Positions 8,364-15,393 of a stretch of DNA of 64,000 bases are shown here, piece after piece; positions within the stretch are counted from its first letter, which is position 1; every line of letters starts with the position of its first letter. Both the position numbers and the translations under genes were made by a program. The notes beneath the pieces are model-generated. The model did no database searches, was not told the DNA's origin, and saw nothing but the letters and a program-made list of their open reading frames with translations. The stretch lies in the IMG/VR virus record IMGVR_UViG_3300027834_000005, positions 283,233 to 347,232 of that record; one strand, written 5' to 3'. The DNA comes from a virus.

Positions 8364-8792
8364 ATGGAAATTTCTAGGACGTTAGAGGAGCAACTCAGTT
8401 ATTTAGAGATGGCTCTTTTCAATGGAGTATTCAGTGAAGATAAGCTTGCGGATCATTTGCAATGTGTGATGCAAGATAAACTGGCAGGGCATGACCCTAT
8501 GGCATATGATTCAGCTACGTGTAAACAGTTGAACCTAAATAAATATAGCGACCTGACAGATTACAGTACCGTTTATCCAGCTAGGCATAGTATTTTTACT
8601 GAGATGGCTAATGAGATAACTATTCTGGTTAAACGTAATGAAGTATTAGAAGCCGAAGTAAAAACGTTATGCGAAGACCGTACTAGACATGATAATAGAT
8701 TACGTAATCTTGAAGATAAAGTGAATGTTTTAGTACAAACGCACAACGCTAAAGCAGAACATGAATCTGCTATACAGACGAGGATTTATTAA
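8364..8792 (+). CDS. Hypothetical coiled-coil protein (142 aa)
   Basis: The C-terminal 60 residues have heptad-like spacing (MANEITILVKRNEVLEAEVKT...LRNLEDKVNVLVQT), so a coiled coil is likely. The N-terminal half is alpha-helical and acidic. It lies between thyA (1 nt gap) and clpX (A of the TAA shared with ATG). Function unknown; a link to ClpX is only suggested by position. Confidence 0.65.
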   Translation: MEISRTLEEQLSYLEMALFNGVFSEDKLADHLQCVMQDKLAGHDPMAYDSATCKQLNLNKYSDLTDYSTVYPARHSIFTEMANEITILVKRNEVLEAEVKTLCEDRTRHDNRLRNLEDKVNVLVQTHNAKAEHESAIQTRIY

Positions 8793-10006
8793 TGAGTGAA
8801 TTATGTACTTTTTGTGGTAAAGGAAAAGGCGAGGTTGATTTACTTATATCAGGACCGTTAGACTCTGAAGGTGTACCATCAGCCTACATTTGTAGTGAAT
8901 GTACTGGTGTCGCTGAAGAGTTCGTATTAGAAATGAAAGCGGATGAGGCTGCACTTGATAAAGTTGAGTGTACCAAGTCCATTTTGTATCCTAATGATAT
9001 TAAGAATCAATTAGATGAGTACGTGGTTGGTCAAAATAGCGCTAAAGAAAAGTTATCAGTGGCGATATTCAATCATAAGAAAAGAATTGCCATGGTTAAT
9101 CGTGGTGAGGACACAGTGGAAAAGTCAAATATTCTAATGGTAGGACCATCAGGTAGTGGTAAGACGTTATTATTGAAGACTATTACTAAGATTGCTGACG
9201 TTCCGTGCATTGTCGCTAACAGCACCTCTCTCACTGAGGCAGGTTATGTAGGGCAAGACGTAGAAAGTATCTTTGAGGACCTTCTTATGGCCGCTGACGG
9301 CGATATAGATAAGGCACAGCAAGGTATTGTGTTCTTAGATGAGATTGATAAGAAAGCTAAGGCAAAAACAGGCGGTAGTGGTAGGGATATCTCAGGCGAA
9401 GGCGTACAGCAAGCTTTATTGAAGCTAGTTGAGGGCACAGAGCTTATGATCAACCCTAATCCGAAGAATAAGCAACCATTAACGTTGGTTCCATTCAACA
9501 CTAAGGACATTTTGTTCATAGCTGGTGGTGCATTCGTTGGGTTGGATGATATAGCTAAGAAAAGAGATGCTGGCACGACCATGGGTCTATCTGCAACTCT
9601 TACTAATAGTGATGAGGCCACAGTGCCTAAGATATCATCTGAAGATTTGAGTAAGTATGGTCTTATACGGGAATTCATTGGTAGATTCCCTATCATGGTA
9701 ACTCTGCAACCACTAAGCGTGGATATGCTGAAAAGAATTATCGTGGAACCTAAGAATAGCATATTCTCTCAATTTAAAGACTTGTTTGCGGTTGAAGAAA
9801 TAGAATTGGTATTCACAGAAGAATACCTAGAGTACTTGGCTTCAAAAGCCATAGAGCACAAGACTGGGGCCAGAGGCCTTAGAAGAAGTCTTGAAGAAGA
9901 TCTTAGTGGCGTACAGTTCGATCTTAAAAAACATAAAAATGATAATGTCATACGTGTAGTCGTTGGAGACAAAGGTATCATTACATTAGAAAAGGAAGAT
10001 ACATGA
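8792..10006 (+). CDS. clpX: ClpX-like AAA+ unfoldase
   Basis: ATP-driven unfoldase that feeds tagged proteins to ClpP. The 404-residue protein has the N-terminal four-Cys zinc domain (CTFCGKGKG...CSEC), Walker A GPSGSGKT at residue 118, the pore loop GYVGQ, Walker B VFLDEIDK, and the C-terminal sensor-2 region KTGARGLRR. Two functional loops differ from bacterial ClpX. The ClpP-docking IGF tripeptide is MGL (residues 264-266), and the RKH loop that reads ssrA tags is replaced by PKNK (224-227). Arginine is mostly AGA, as in phage genes generally. It is translationally coupled to bS21 downstream. Confidence 0.95.
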   Translation: MSELCTFCGKGKGEVDLLISGPLDSEGVPSAYICSECTGVAEEFVLEMKADEAALDKVECTKSILYPNDIKNQLDEYVVGQNSAKEKLSVAIFNHKKRIAMVNRGEDTVEKSNILMVGPSGSGKTLLLKTITKIADVPCIVANSTSLTEAGYVGQDVESIFEDLLMAADGDIDKAQQGIVFLDEIDKKAKAKTGGSGRDISGEGVQQALLKLVEGTELMINPNPKNKQPLTLVPFNTKDILFIAGGAFVGLDDIAKKRDAGTTMGLSATLTNSDEATVPKISSEDLSKYGLIREFIGRFPIMVTLQPLSVDMLKRIIVEPKNSIFSQFKDLFAVEEIELVFTEEYLEYLASKAIEHKTGARGLRRSLEEDLSGVQFDLKKHKNDNVIRVVVGDKGIITLEKEDT

Positions 10007-10239
10007 AAGGTCCAGTAAGGATAGAAGGTCTTGCGGTAGAAGTTAAAGGTAACTTCGAACGCGCATTAAGGATGTTCAGTAAAAAAGTACAAAGCTCAGG
10101 ACTCATTCGTGAGTTGAGAGAAAGAGAGCACTACGAGAAGAAGACGTCTAAGCGAAAGAAAGATAAGGCAGCTGCAAGTCGTAGAGAGCAAAAGCGCGTC
10201 AGAGATAATAGCCCTGAAGCACAACACAGAAAAAGATAA
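10003..10239 (+). CDS. rpsU: Ribosomal protein bS21 homologue
   Basis: The 78-residue protein aligns over its core with bacterial bS21: FERALRMFSKKVQSSGLIRELREREHYEK followed by the basic tail KKTSKRKKDKAAASRRE. bS21 sits on the 30S platform near the anti-Shine-Dalgarno helix and affects initiation on structured or weakly matched mRNAs. Phage-encoded bS21 has been reported in other aquatic phages, so a role in biasing ribosomes toward phage mRNA is plausible (inference). The start overlaps the clpX stop (ATGA). The protein is about seven residues longer than E. coli S21. Confidence 0.9.
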   Translation: MKGPVRIEGLAVEVKGNFERALRMFSKKVQSSGLIRELREREHYEKKTSKRKKDKAAASRREQKRVRDNSPEAQHRKR

Positions 10240-10242
10240 ATA
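10235..10242 (+). promoter_or_regulatory. Possible late promoter GATAAATA
   Basis: The octamer overlaps the bS21 stop codon, 110 nt before clpS. It matches the element upstream of structural genes here, but clpS is not obviously a late gene. A separate -10-like TACAAT at 10307-10312 also lies in this gap. Confidence 0.35.
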
Positions 10243-10351
10243 CTATTATCAGTTGTTTTTTTGATCTTATTTGTAAATAAAGCTTCCCTTAACGGGGAAA
10301 GTTTGTTACAATAGCGCAAAATTAATATACTGATGGTAGGAGATACCGACA

Positions 10352-10657
10352 ATGAGCACACAAACATGCGAAGACACTATGGTTTTGGAAGAAGTTCAGA
10401 TTAAGGAACCTTCCACGTATCAAGTAGTTTTCTTGAACGACGATAAAACCCACATTGAATTTGTGGTGGATGTATTAGCTTCAGTATTTCACAAAACATT
10501 AGTGGATGCGGAAATGGTTACCTTACAGATTCATCATACTGGGCGTGGCATTGCCGGTGTATACAGTGAGGAAATTGCCGAGACTAAGCAAGAAGAGACT
10601 ACGAAATTGGCTCGCGCCAATGGATTCCCTCTTCAAGTTGTGGTTGAGGAAGTGTAA
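10352..10657 (+). CDS. clpS: ClpS-like N-end-rule adaptor
   Basis: ClpS binds proteins with bulky N-terminal residues and delivers them to ClpA. The 101-residue protein keeps the whole fold: TYQVVFLNDDKTHIEFVVDVL, then IHHTGRGIAGVY and AETKQEE...GFPLQVVVEE. N29, D30 and H61 correspond to the residues that hold the alpha-amino group in E. coli ClpS (N34, D35, H66). The specificity gatekeeper Met40 is Ile35 here. GGAGAT precedes the ATG. ClpA is encoded 44 kb away (54166) and ClpP at 20360. Confidence 0.93.
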   Translation: MSTQTCEDTMVLEEVQIKEPSTYQVVFLNDDKTHIEFVVDVLASVFHKTLVDAEMVTLQIHHTGRGIAGVYSEEIAETKQEETTKLARANGFPLQVVVEEV

Positions 10658-10929
10658 TGAATAACTTTTTCATGATTTCAACATTATGTTTGTGTTTTGG
10701 ATTGGCCTCCTTACTTATGGGTAGGGAAATAGGCCATAAAGAATCACGAATAGATGCTGATGCTGTGGTAAGTGTTTCTAAACTGACAATAGTGAAGATG
10801 CATTATGCATGTGGCGGAAGCCAATACGTTAATGAATTCAATTTTGACGTCAATACACTTACGGGTGATTTCGGAACAGTCACTGTAATATGCAGAGACG
10901 GTACGGAAATTTCTTTGATAGACGAATAG
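10657..10929 (+). CDS. Small membrane-anchored protein (90 aa)
   Basis: One N-terminal hydrophobic segment (residues 3-22, ISTLCLCFGLASLLMG) is followed by a small polar domain with two cysteines. It could be an anchored or exported protein. The ATG overlaps the clpS stop (TAATG), suggesting co-translation with clpS. Function unknown. Confidence 0.65.
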   Translation: MNNFFMISTLCLCFGLASLLMGREIGHKESRIDADAVVSVSKLTIVKMHYACGGSQYVNEFNFDVNTLTGDFGTVTVICRDGTEISLIDE

Positions 10930-10995
10930 TACCGTAAAATATACCGTCATTATACGTGACGTACGATGGTGGTAATTATGTACAAGGAGTGTACC

Positions 10996-11274
10996 ATGAG
11001 AACCAGAGAACATTGGAAAGAATGCTTAAGTGATGAGCCGTATATTATGGCCCAGACAGTAGTTCTAGAGTTAAAAGACATTGCTAAAAACTCAGGATAT
11101 GATCCTAGAGGAGTTAAGGTCCATAGTAAAGAAGAAGCTATGAGGCGTAACATCGGACGCGTTGGTGCATTCATAACGTGGAATGAAGGTCCCATTGGTT
11201 GGACTGATTTCTGTGATTTGCCCTTCGAGTTTTGTGATGTGTATGAAGGTTCCATGCTAATATTTTATGATTGA
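10996..11274 (+). CDS. Hypothetical protein (92 aa)
   Basis: AAGGAG at 10984-10989 fixes the start at ATG 10996 rather than the in-frame ATGs at 10966 or 10978. Soluble, with an acidic aromatic C-terminus (FCDLPFEFCDVYEG). No recognised motif. Its end overlaps the next gene by 8 nt. Confidence 0.6.
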   Translation: MRTREHWKECLSDEPYIMAQTVVLELKDIAKNSGYDPRGVKVHSKEEAMRRNIGRVGAFITWNEGPIGWTDFCDLPFEFCDVYEGSMLIFYD

Positions 11275-11572
11275 TTTAAAAGAGGTCGGCGTTAAATACG
11301 TCGCCACAGATAAGAAAGGAAAGAAAATAACCTTCCAGATCATTTATTACGACAGTTTAATTGAGATGGTAGGTTTGAACGATTGTAACGTATACGATCT
11401 TGATGATTACCGAAAGAACGTGTACGATGCAGTGAAGGGATTCGTAGATAGCCCGTATGATATTACGTGGTATTCAGTGCCAAGCTACGAAAGTAACCTA
11501 GTTGATGCCGTAAAGGAGGCAATAACTACAGGCAACCATACCATAGTCATAGAATACACAGATATAGATTGA
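11267..11572 (+). CDS. Hypothetical protein (101 aa)
   Basis: Tyr- and Asp-rich soluble protein (YYDSLIEMVGLNDCNVYDLDDY). No motif recognised. The start overlaps the upstream gene. The TGA at 11570-11572 lies inside the promoter region of the following gene. Confidence 0.6.
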   Translation: MIDLKEVGVKYVATDKKGKKITFQIIYYDSLIEMVGLNDCNVYDLDDYRKNVYDAVKGFVDSPYDITWYSVPSYESNLVDAVKEAITTGNHTIVIEYTDID

Positions 11573-11599
11573 GAAAACATGTTGAAAACATGTTATAAT
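11569..11599 (+). promoter_or_regulatory. Promoter with tandem AACATGTT operator-like sites
   Basis: TATAAT at 11594-11599 is preceded by two adjacent copies of GAAAACATGTT (11573-11583, 11584-11594). Each contains the palindrome AACATGTT, spaced one helical turn apart. The best -35 is TTGAGA (11569-11574) with a long 19-nt spacer. This layout suits control by a DNA-binding repressor or activator. Confidence 0.6.
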
Positions 11600-11630
11600 T
11601 GATTCAGATTATCCATTAACAGAGGTATAT

Positions 11631-11864
11631 ATGACGACTCCCCAACATAACACAGGTCCTATCCCACCAGCCACAGAATGTGAGTGGCCGGTGTCGATAG
11701 ACGAGCGTGGCATAGTTTTCTGCCATAGCAAGCAAATTAAATCTGGATCAAGTTACTGCGCTGAACACCATTCAGAAGCCTATTACTCTCCATCTAACCA
11801 AGATGATATCGACTTAGCAGAAGTTGACACAAACACTGTTGAGATCGATCCACTGAGAGAATAG
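11631..11864 (+). CDS. Small zinc-motif protein resembling the GcrA C-terminus
   Basis: The 77-residue protein contains CEWPVSIDERGIVFCHSKQ...SSYCAEHHSEAYYSP. This spacing (CxWP, FC, YCxxHxxxAY) resembles the zinc-binding C-terminal motif of GcrA, a cell-cycle transcription factor of alphaproteobacteria. The DNA-binding N-terminal helix-turn-helix of GcrA is absent; the N-terminus is Pro/Thr-rich and the C-terminus acidic. It may be a standalone zinc knuckle that contacts host polymerase or sigma factor (inference). It has its own promoter with operator-like repeats. Confidence 0.5.
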   Translation: MTTPQHNTGPIPPATECEWPVSIDERGIVFCHSKQIKSGSSYCAEHHSEAYYSPSNQDDIDLAEVDTNTVEIDPLRE

Positions 11865-12146
11865 ATGACGTATCATGTAACTGGGTTGGTGTCGGAGCCG
11901 ACGTTATTTTTCTCCGATGATGGCGTTTCATTGTTTACAGATCCAAACGAGAAGTGGTTTATTAGTGAAGTATTAGATCGTTTGGTATCAAAGGACACAA
12001 AAAAAGTGTATTCGGTGGAACTATTTGGTAAGAACGCCAATATAAATCCTGGTCTACGGCGCATGGAACTATCTGTGCGACTTCAAGAGATTGATGATAG
12101 TGGAGCAGATAGTATTGACGATAAGGTTTTGGTGTATAGCAAATGA
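11865..12146 (+). CDS. Hypothetical protein (93 aa)
   Basis: Starts directly after the TAG of the previous gene. Mixed alpha/beta composition (YHVTGLVSEPTLFFSDDGVSLF), no motif recognised. Overlaps the next gene by 4 nt (ATGA). Confidence 0.6.
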   Translation: MTYHVTGLVSEPTLFFSDDGVSLFTDPNEKWFISEVLDRLVSKDTKKVYSVELFGKNANINPGLRRMELSVRLQEIDDSGADSIDDKVLVYSK

Positions 12147-12433
12147 TTGATGTGGCCTACGTATTTATATCACAGTTTTTTATGATTTTATTAGTGGGCC
12201 TCAATCAATTAAATGTGGTTCACAACCATATTTATATGGCAATGACGACATCACTGCTCATCAGTGTGTGTAGCTTTTATAACGTCAACGCCATATCACA
12301 GACAGAGGCATACTCACCTACATGGTTTGCTTTTATAATTGCCGGTGGTATAGCTATTGGGGCATCTATGAAATTGCATCCTATAATGGTTAGAGCATTT
12401 AACAAGGCAGATAAAAATGACACAGATACTTGA
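12143..12433 (+). CDS. Integral membrane protein, three helices (96 aa)
   Basis: Three hydrophobic segments at about residues 4-24, 32-50 and 58-77, and a polar Lys/Asp tail. Small multi-pass proteins of this kind occur in many T4-like phages with unknown roles. It overlaps DHFR by 17 nt. An inner-membrane location is inferred. Confidence 0.65.
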   Translation: MIDVAYVFISQFFMILLVGLNQLNVVHNHIYMAMTTSLLISVCSFYNVNAISQTEAYSPTWFAFIIAGGIAIGASMKLHPIMVRAFNKADKNDTDT

Positions 12434-12923
12434 GAATTTATCCCTTATCGCGGCGACTACGCAAGATGGCGGTATAGGGTCAGAAAATAGATTACCATGG
12501 AAATGTCCAGAAGACATGAAATTCTTTAAAGAATTCACCACTGGTAAATCAGTTATTATGGGACATAACACGTTTGAGTCCATTGGTAGCAGAGCGCTAC
12601 CTAACAGAGACAACTATGTTGTCACACGTCATGCTAATAGCACGCATGGTAGTTTGAGGTTTATGAACTTTGATAGCATCCTTGAATTAGTTAAACTCCA
12701 CAGCGATAAAGAATTTATCGTGATAGGTGGAGAAAAAACATACGCTGCTTTTATGAAACACATCAGTAAGGCATATATAACTACGATCAAAGATTCGTGC
12801 GTATATAAAGATATGGAAATAGATACGTTCTTGCCATCGTTATCGGAGTCATTCTTTTTGCAAGGTGTACTCCGTTCCCATGACACTTGCGTTATTAGAA
12901 AATGGAGAACACCGAGAACTTAA
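12417..12923 (+). CDS. folA: Dihydrofolate reductase
   Basis: Reduces dihydrofolate to tetrahydrofolate, regenerating the cofactor spent by ThyA. The 168-residue protein shows the substrate loop NRLPWKCPEDMKFF with the catalytic acid, the NADPH motifs VIMGHNTFESIG and LPNRDNYVVTR, and IVIGGEKTYAAF. This is the standard DHFR order and length. The start overlaps the upstream membrane protein gene. No unusual residues were noticed at the active site. Confidence 0.94.
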   Translation: MTQILENLSLIAATTQDGGIGSENRLPWKCPEDMKFFKEFTTGKSVIMGHNTFESIGSRALPNRDNYVVTRHANSTHGSLRFMNFDSILELVKLHSDKEFIVIGGEKTYAAFMKHISKAYITTIKDSCVYKDMEIDTFLPSLSESFFLQGVLRSHDTCVIRKWRTPRT

Positions 12924-12925
12924 CA

Positions 12926-13168
12926 ATGAATACTTACACTCACATATATAACATCGTTGGTAAGCCTACATGTACAGTAACTGTACATGAAGATTGCGCA
13001 GGCATGCATACATTTGCATCTAGCTCTCTAAAAAAATCGTCAAATAACCTAGCTAGTCCGAATATATTGGAGTTGTTAGTGTGGGTTAGCGAAAGAAAGA
13101 ATGCTGAGTTGGAACTAAAGGAGTCAACGCGTAATGAAGGTGAGATTGAAGGAAAGTTCAAAGTTTGA
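12926..13168 (+). CDS. Hypothetical protein (80 aa)
   Basis: ATG 12926 starts 2 nt after the DHFR stop; an in-frame ATG at 12902 would sit inside DHFR. Begins with a short beta segment (YNIVGKPTCTVTVHEDC) and ends in a charged helix. No recognised family. Confidence 0.55.
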   Translation: MNTYTHIYNIVGKPTCTVTVHEDCAGMHTFASSSLKKSSNNLASPNILELLVWVSERKNAELELKESTRNEGEIEGKFKV

Positions 13169-13790
13169 TGATCTCCAAAGTATAAAAAGACGTTACTATG
13201 GTTACTTGGACGACACTAATATAAGGGCGCTGGCTTTTATGTTAACTGTCCCTATTGCCATTAGTCATTTCATTAGATATTGCTTGCATAAATTTAAGTT
13301 TAGTGATAAAATAGTCATAGAGTCAAACGACGTGAAGAATGCCGATATAACAATGGCTAAAATTATAGTGCCATTATTGGAAAGGTTAAATGTTGAGAAG
13401 CAAGGTGTGCCTCCAGTTGATGACATGGACGTACCGGATGCTATTATGGATATAGGCGTTAAGTTCCATGGTATAGACGTGTCTCGTAGCTTTAAGTGGG
13501 AATATGTCATGACTAGGATGATTATATCATTCAAGTACGTGTCTAATGAGTTAGCCGTAACATCCTGCGAGGAAGGTCTAGGAGACATTAGAATACCTGA
13601 TGTTCTTAAGATACACACTGAGTTGATTCATGAAGAGATGGACACATTAAAGTCTCTTGAAGAAACACACGGCAAGATTAAGATGGAAGACTACTATGAG
13701 TTCATGGAAGTGGACCCGAACAATATTGAAAGGGTAGTCCAAGAAGGTCTTGATTTATTCTCCAAATATTACTTGAGGTTATGGACATAA
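13134..13790 (+). CDS. Hypothetical protein (218 aa)
   Basis: Helical, soluble protein with one moderately hydrophobic stretch (ALAFMLTVPIAISHFI, residues 32-47) that might be buried or membrane-associated. It overlaps the upstream gene by 35 nt, but both frames carry coherent protein-like sequence. No motif recognised. Confidence 0.6.
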   Translation: MKVRLKESSKFDDLQSIKRRYYGYLDDTNIRALAFMLTVPIAISHFIRYCLHKFKFSDKIVIESNDVKNADITMAKIIVPLLERLNVEKQGVPPVDDMDVPDAIMDIGVKFHGIDVSRSFKWEYVMTRMIISFKYVSNELAVTSCEEGLGDIRIPDVLKIHTELIHEEMDTLKSLEETHGKIKMEDYYEFMEVDPNNIERVVQEGLDLFSKYYLRLWT

Positions 13791-14053
13791 TGTACATTAA
13801 CGATGAAGACAAAAAAGATACAGCAAACAGCACACTAGGTATATACTACATGGGCGTATTACTTATTTTATTGCTCGCAGTATGTGGGTATCAGCGCTAT
13901 ATGTTAGATGATATGGGATATGGCAATAAGGAATACTCTGAGGTTAGAGAACTATGCGTGGAAGCGCACAAGGAAGGTATCGGATGTAAAGTTGGCTTTG
14001 GCCCTTACGCCGAGTTTGAGCAAATGGAGTACACCAAGGAAGATGAGCGATAA
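13790..14053 (+). CDS. Small membrane-anchored protein (87 aa)
   Basis: ATG 13790 overlaps the preceding TAA (TAATG); an in-frame ATG at 13781 is also possible. One transmembrane helix (about residues 20-37, YYMGVLLILLLAVCGY), then an acidic domain with two cysteines. Overlaps the phosphatase start by 11 nt. Confidence 0.6.
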   Translation: MYINDEDKKDTANSTLGIYYMGVLLILLLAVCGYQRYMLDDMGYGNKEYSEVRELCVEAHKEGIGCKVGFGPYAEFEQMEYTKEDER

Positions 14054-14867
14054 TATACACTTTTTACAGATCATGGAGCCTAATGTAGAAGGGAAAGACT
14101 TCGTTGTTGGGGACATCCATGGTCATTTCAGAAAACTTGATAATAAGTTGGAAGAAATAGGTTTTAATTTCGAACAAGATAGGCTATTCGTAGTGGGTGA
14201 CTTGATCGATAGAGGTCCGTACTCTCATGAGTGCTTAGATTATCTTAAAAAAGACTGGTTCTATTCCATAAAAGGAAACCATGAAGAGTTTCTAGTTAGA
14301 GGAGTAGACTTTATGTTACGCGGCTGCCCTGCTGATGATATGACTGGTATCATATCATATAATACATGGATGGGTAACGGCGGAAGATGGTTCGAAGACT
14401 TAAAAACCGTGCACGGTGAAGACCTTGGAGTTAAAGAGCTTAAAGAATACATGGTCGCATTAGACGCATTACCGTATTTCATGGAAATTCCGGTACAAGT
14501 CGATGGCACTATGAAGAAAGTTGCAATGGTACATGCTGAAATCAACGATACCTATGACTGGAACGACGTAGTGTCGGTGTCGAATGGTTTAGAAGTCGAA
14601 TGTACTGATGCTAGTAGACTCATGCGAGACGCTGCTTGGAGCAGATCACGCATAGAGAGATGTGGAACCTCAGTTATGTATGGTAAGGATCACTCTTGTG
14701 AAACTATGCTTAATATAGACGCTGTGTTCTGCGGACACACACCCATCATTGAGTATACAGATACTGCGCCGTTTACTATAGGTAATATTCACTATATAGA
14801 CACGTGGGTATATGGGCAGATAGATAATAATTTTCAGATAATTGATCTGAAGGATTTTTTATCTTGA
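14043..14867 (+). CDS. Serine/threonine-type metallophosphatase (lambda phosphatase family)
   Basis: 274 residues with VVGDIHGHFRKL (about residues 19-30), VVGDLIDRGPYS, IKGNHEEFL, the second-shell MVHAEI, and CGHTP. These are the metal and phosphate ligands of the PPP/lambda phosphatase family that dephosphorylates proteins. AAGGAAG before ATG 14043 sets the start; upstream in-frame ATGs fall in the previous gene. Targets are unknown. With the gene at 6058 the phage carries two such phosphatases of different subtype. Confidence 0.9.
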   Translation: MSDNIHFLQIMEPNVEGKDFVVGDIHGHFRKLDNKLEEIGFNFEQDRLFVVGDLIDRGPYSHECLDYLKKDWFYSIKGNHEEFLVRGVDFMLRGCPADDMTGIISYNTWMGNGGRWFEDLKTVHGEDLGVKELKEYMVALDALPYFMEIPVQVDGTMKKVAMVHAEINDTYDWNDVVSVSNGLEVECTDASRLMRDAAWSRSRIERCGTSVMYGKDHSCETMLNIDAVFCGHTPIIEYTDTAPFTIGNIHYIDTWVYGQIDNNFQIIDLKDFLS

Positions 14868-14892
14868 CTTGACTCATGAATGATGGTAAAAT
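14864..14892 (+). promoter_or_regulatory. Sigma70-type promoter
   Basis: TTGACT (14864-14869), 17 nt, TAAAAT (14887-14892). It is followed about 70 nt later by an intrinsic terminator and only then by the next start codon (14994). Confidence 0.65.
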
Positions 14893-14963
14893 ACACACAT
14901 GATAAGGCAATTGGTGAGCCAGTTAATCAACACCACATTAGACTGATAATAAAATACCTTTTT

Positions 14964-14985
14964 GGGCACTACGGTGCCCTTTTTT
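14964..14985 (+). terminator. Intrinsic terminator
   Basis: Perfect 6-bp stem GGGCAC/GTGCCC with the stable tetraloop TACG, followed by six T. It could end transcription from the upstream operon, or act as an attenuator or small-RNA terminator for the promoter at 14864. Confidence 0.8.
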
Positions 14986-14993
14986 ATGGACAT

Positions 14994-15338
14994 ATGAAGA
15001 CAATAATAGCCGGTAGTAGAGACAACGTAGGACCAGAACATTTATTTGAGGCATTTGACATAATAGATTATGAAATTACTCAAGTGATATGCGGATGCGC
15101 CAGAGGTGCAGACACAATAGGTAAGGCATGGGCCGACCTAGAAGGCATACCATGCTTAGAAATGCCTGCGGACTGGGATCTACACGGAAAGAAAGCTGGA
15201 TCTATTCGTAATGAAGAGATGGCGTTAGAAGCAGAAGCTCTCATCGCGTTGTGGGACGGAGTAAGCACCGGCACGGCTAACATGATAAACATAGCAGAAC
15301 GTCTTGGGCTTCATGTCACTGTGATATACACACAATAA
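14994..15338 (+). CDS. SLOG-fold protein (DUF2493-like)
   Basis: 114 residues starting MKTIIAGSRD, then VICGCARGADTIGKAWADLEGIPC and NEEMALEAEALIALWDGVSTGTANMI. This is the Rossmann-like SLOG/YspA pattern: a GSR phosphate loop and a G.A.GAD nucleotide loop. Such proteins bind nucleotides or ADP-ribose derivatives and occur in phages and defence systems; the substrate here is unknown. The family normally begins at the GSR strand, so ATG 14994 is chosen. An in-frame ATG at 14880 would translate through the terminator hairpin. Confidence 0.8.
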   Translation: MKTIIAGSRDNVGPEHLFEAFDIIDYEITQVICGCARGADTIGKAWADLEGIPCLEMPADWDLHGKKAGSIRNEEMALEAEALIALWDGVSTGTANMINIAERLGLHVTVIYTQ

Positions 15339-15341
15339 TAT

Positions 15342-15370
15342 TTGACAACAACTTTAAAATAGAATAGTAT
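15342..15370 (+). promoter_or_regulatory. Sigma70-type promoter
   Basis: TTGACA (15342-15347), 17 nt, TAGTAT (15365-15370), 23 nt before ATG 15394. Drives the TPM-like membrane protein gene and probably the two following genes. Confidence 0.7.
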
Positions 15371-15393
15371 TATGCTTCTTAACGGAGAATACT

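Noticed and set aside
9244-9762. Open minus-strand frame of 172 codons inside clpX
   Set aside because: It has no ribosome site or recognisable protein pattern and lies fully opposite a conserved gene.
10281-10301. Hairpin TTCCC/GGGAA before clpS as a terminator
   Set aside because: The stem is only about five pairs and no T run follows.
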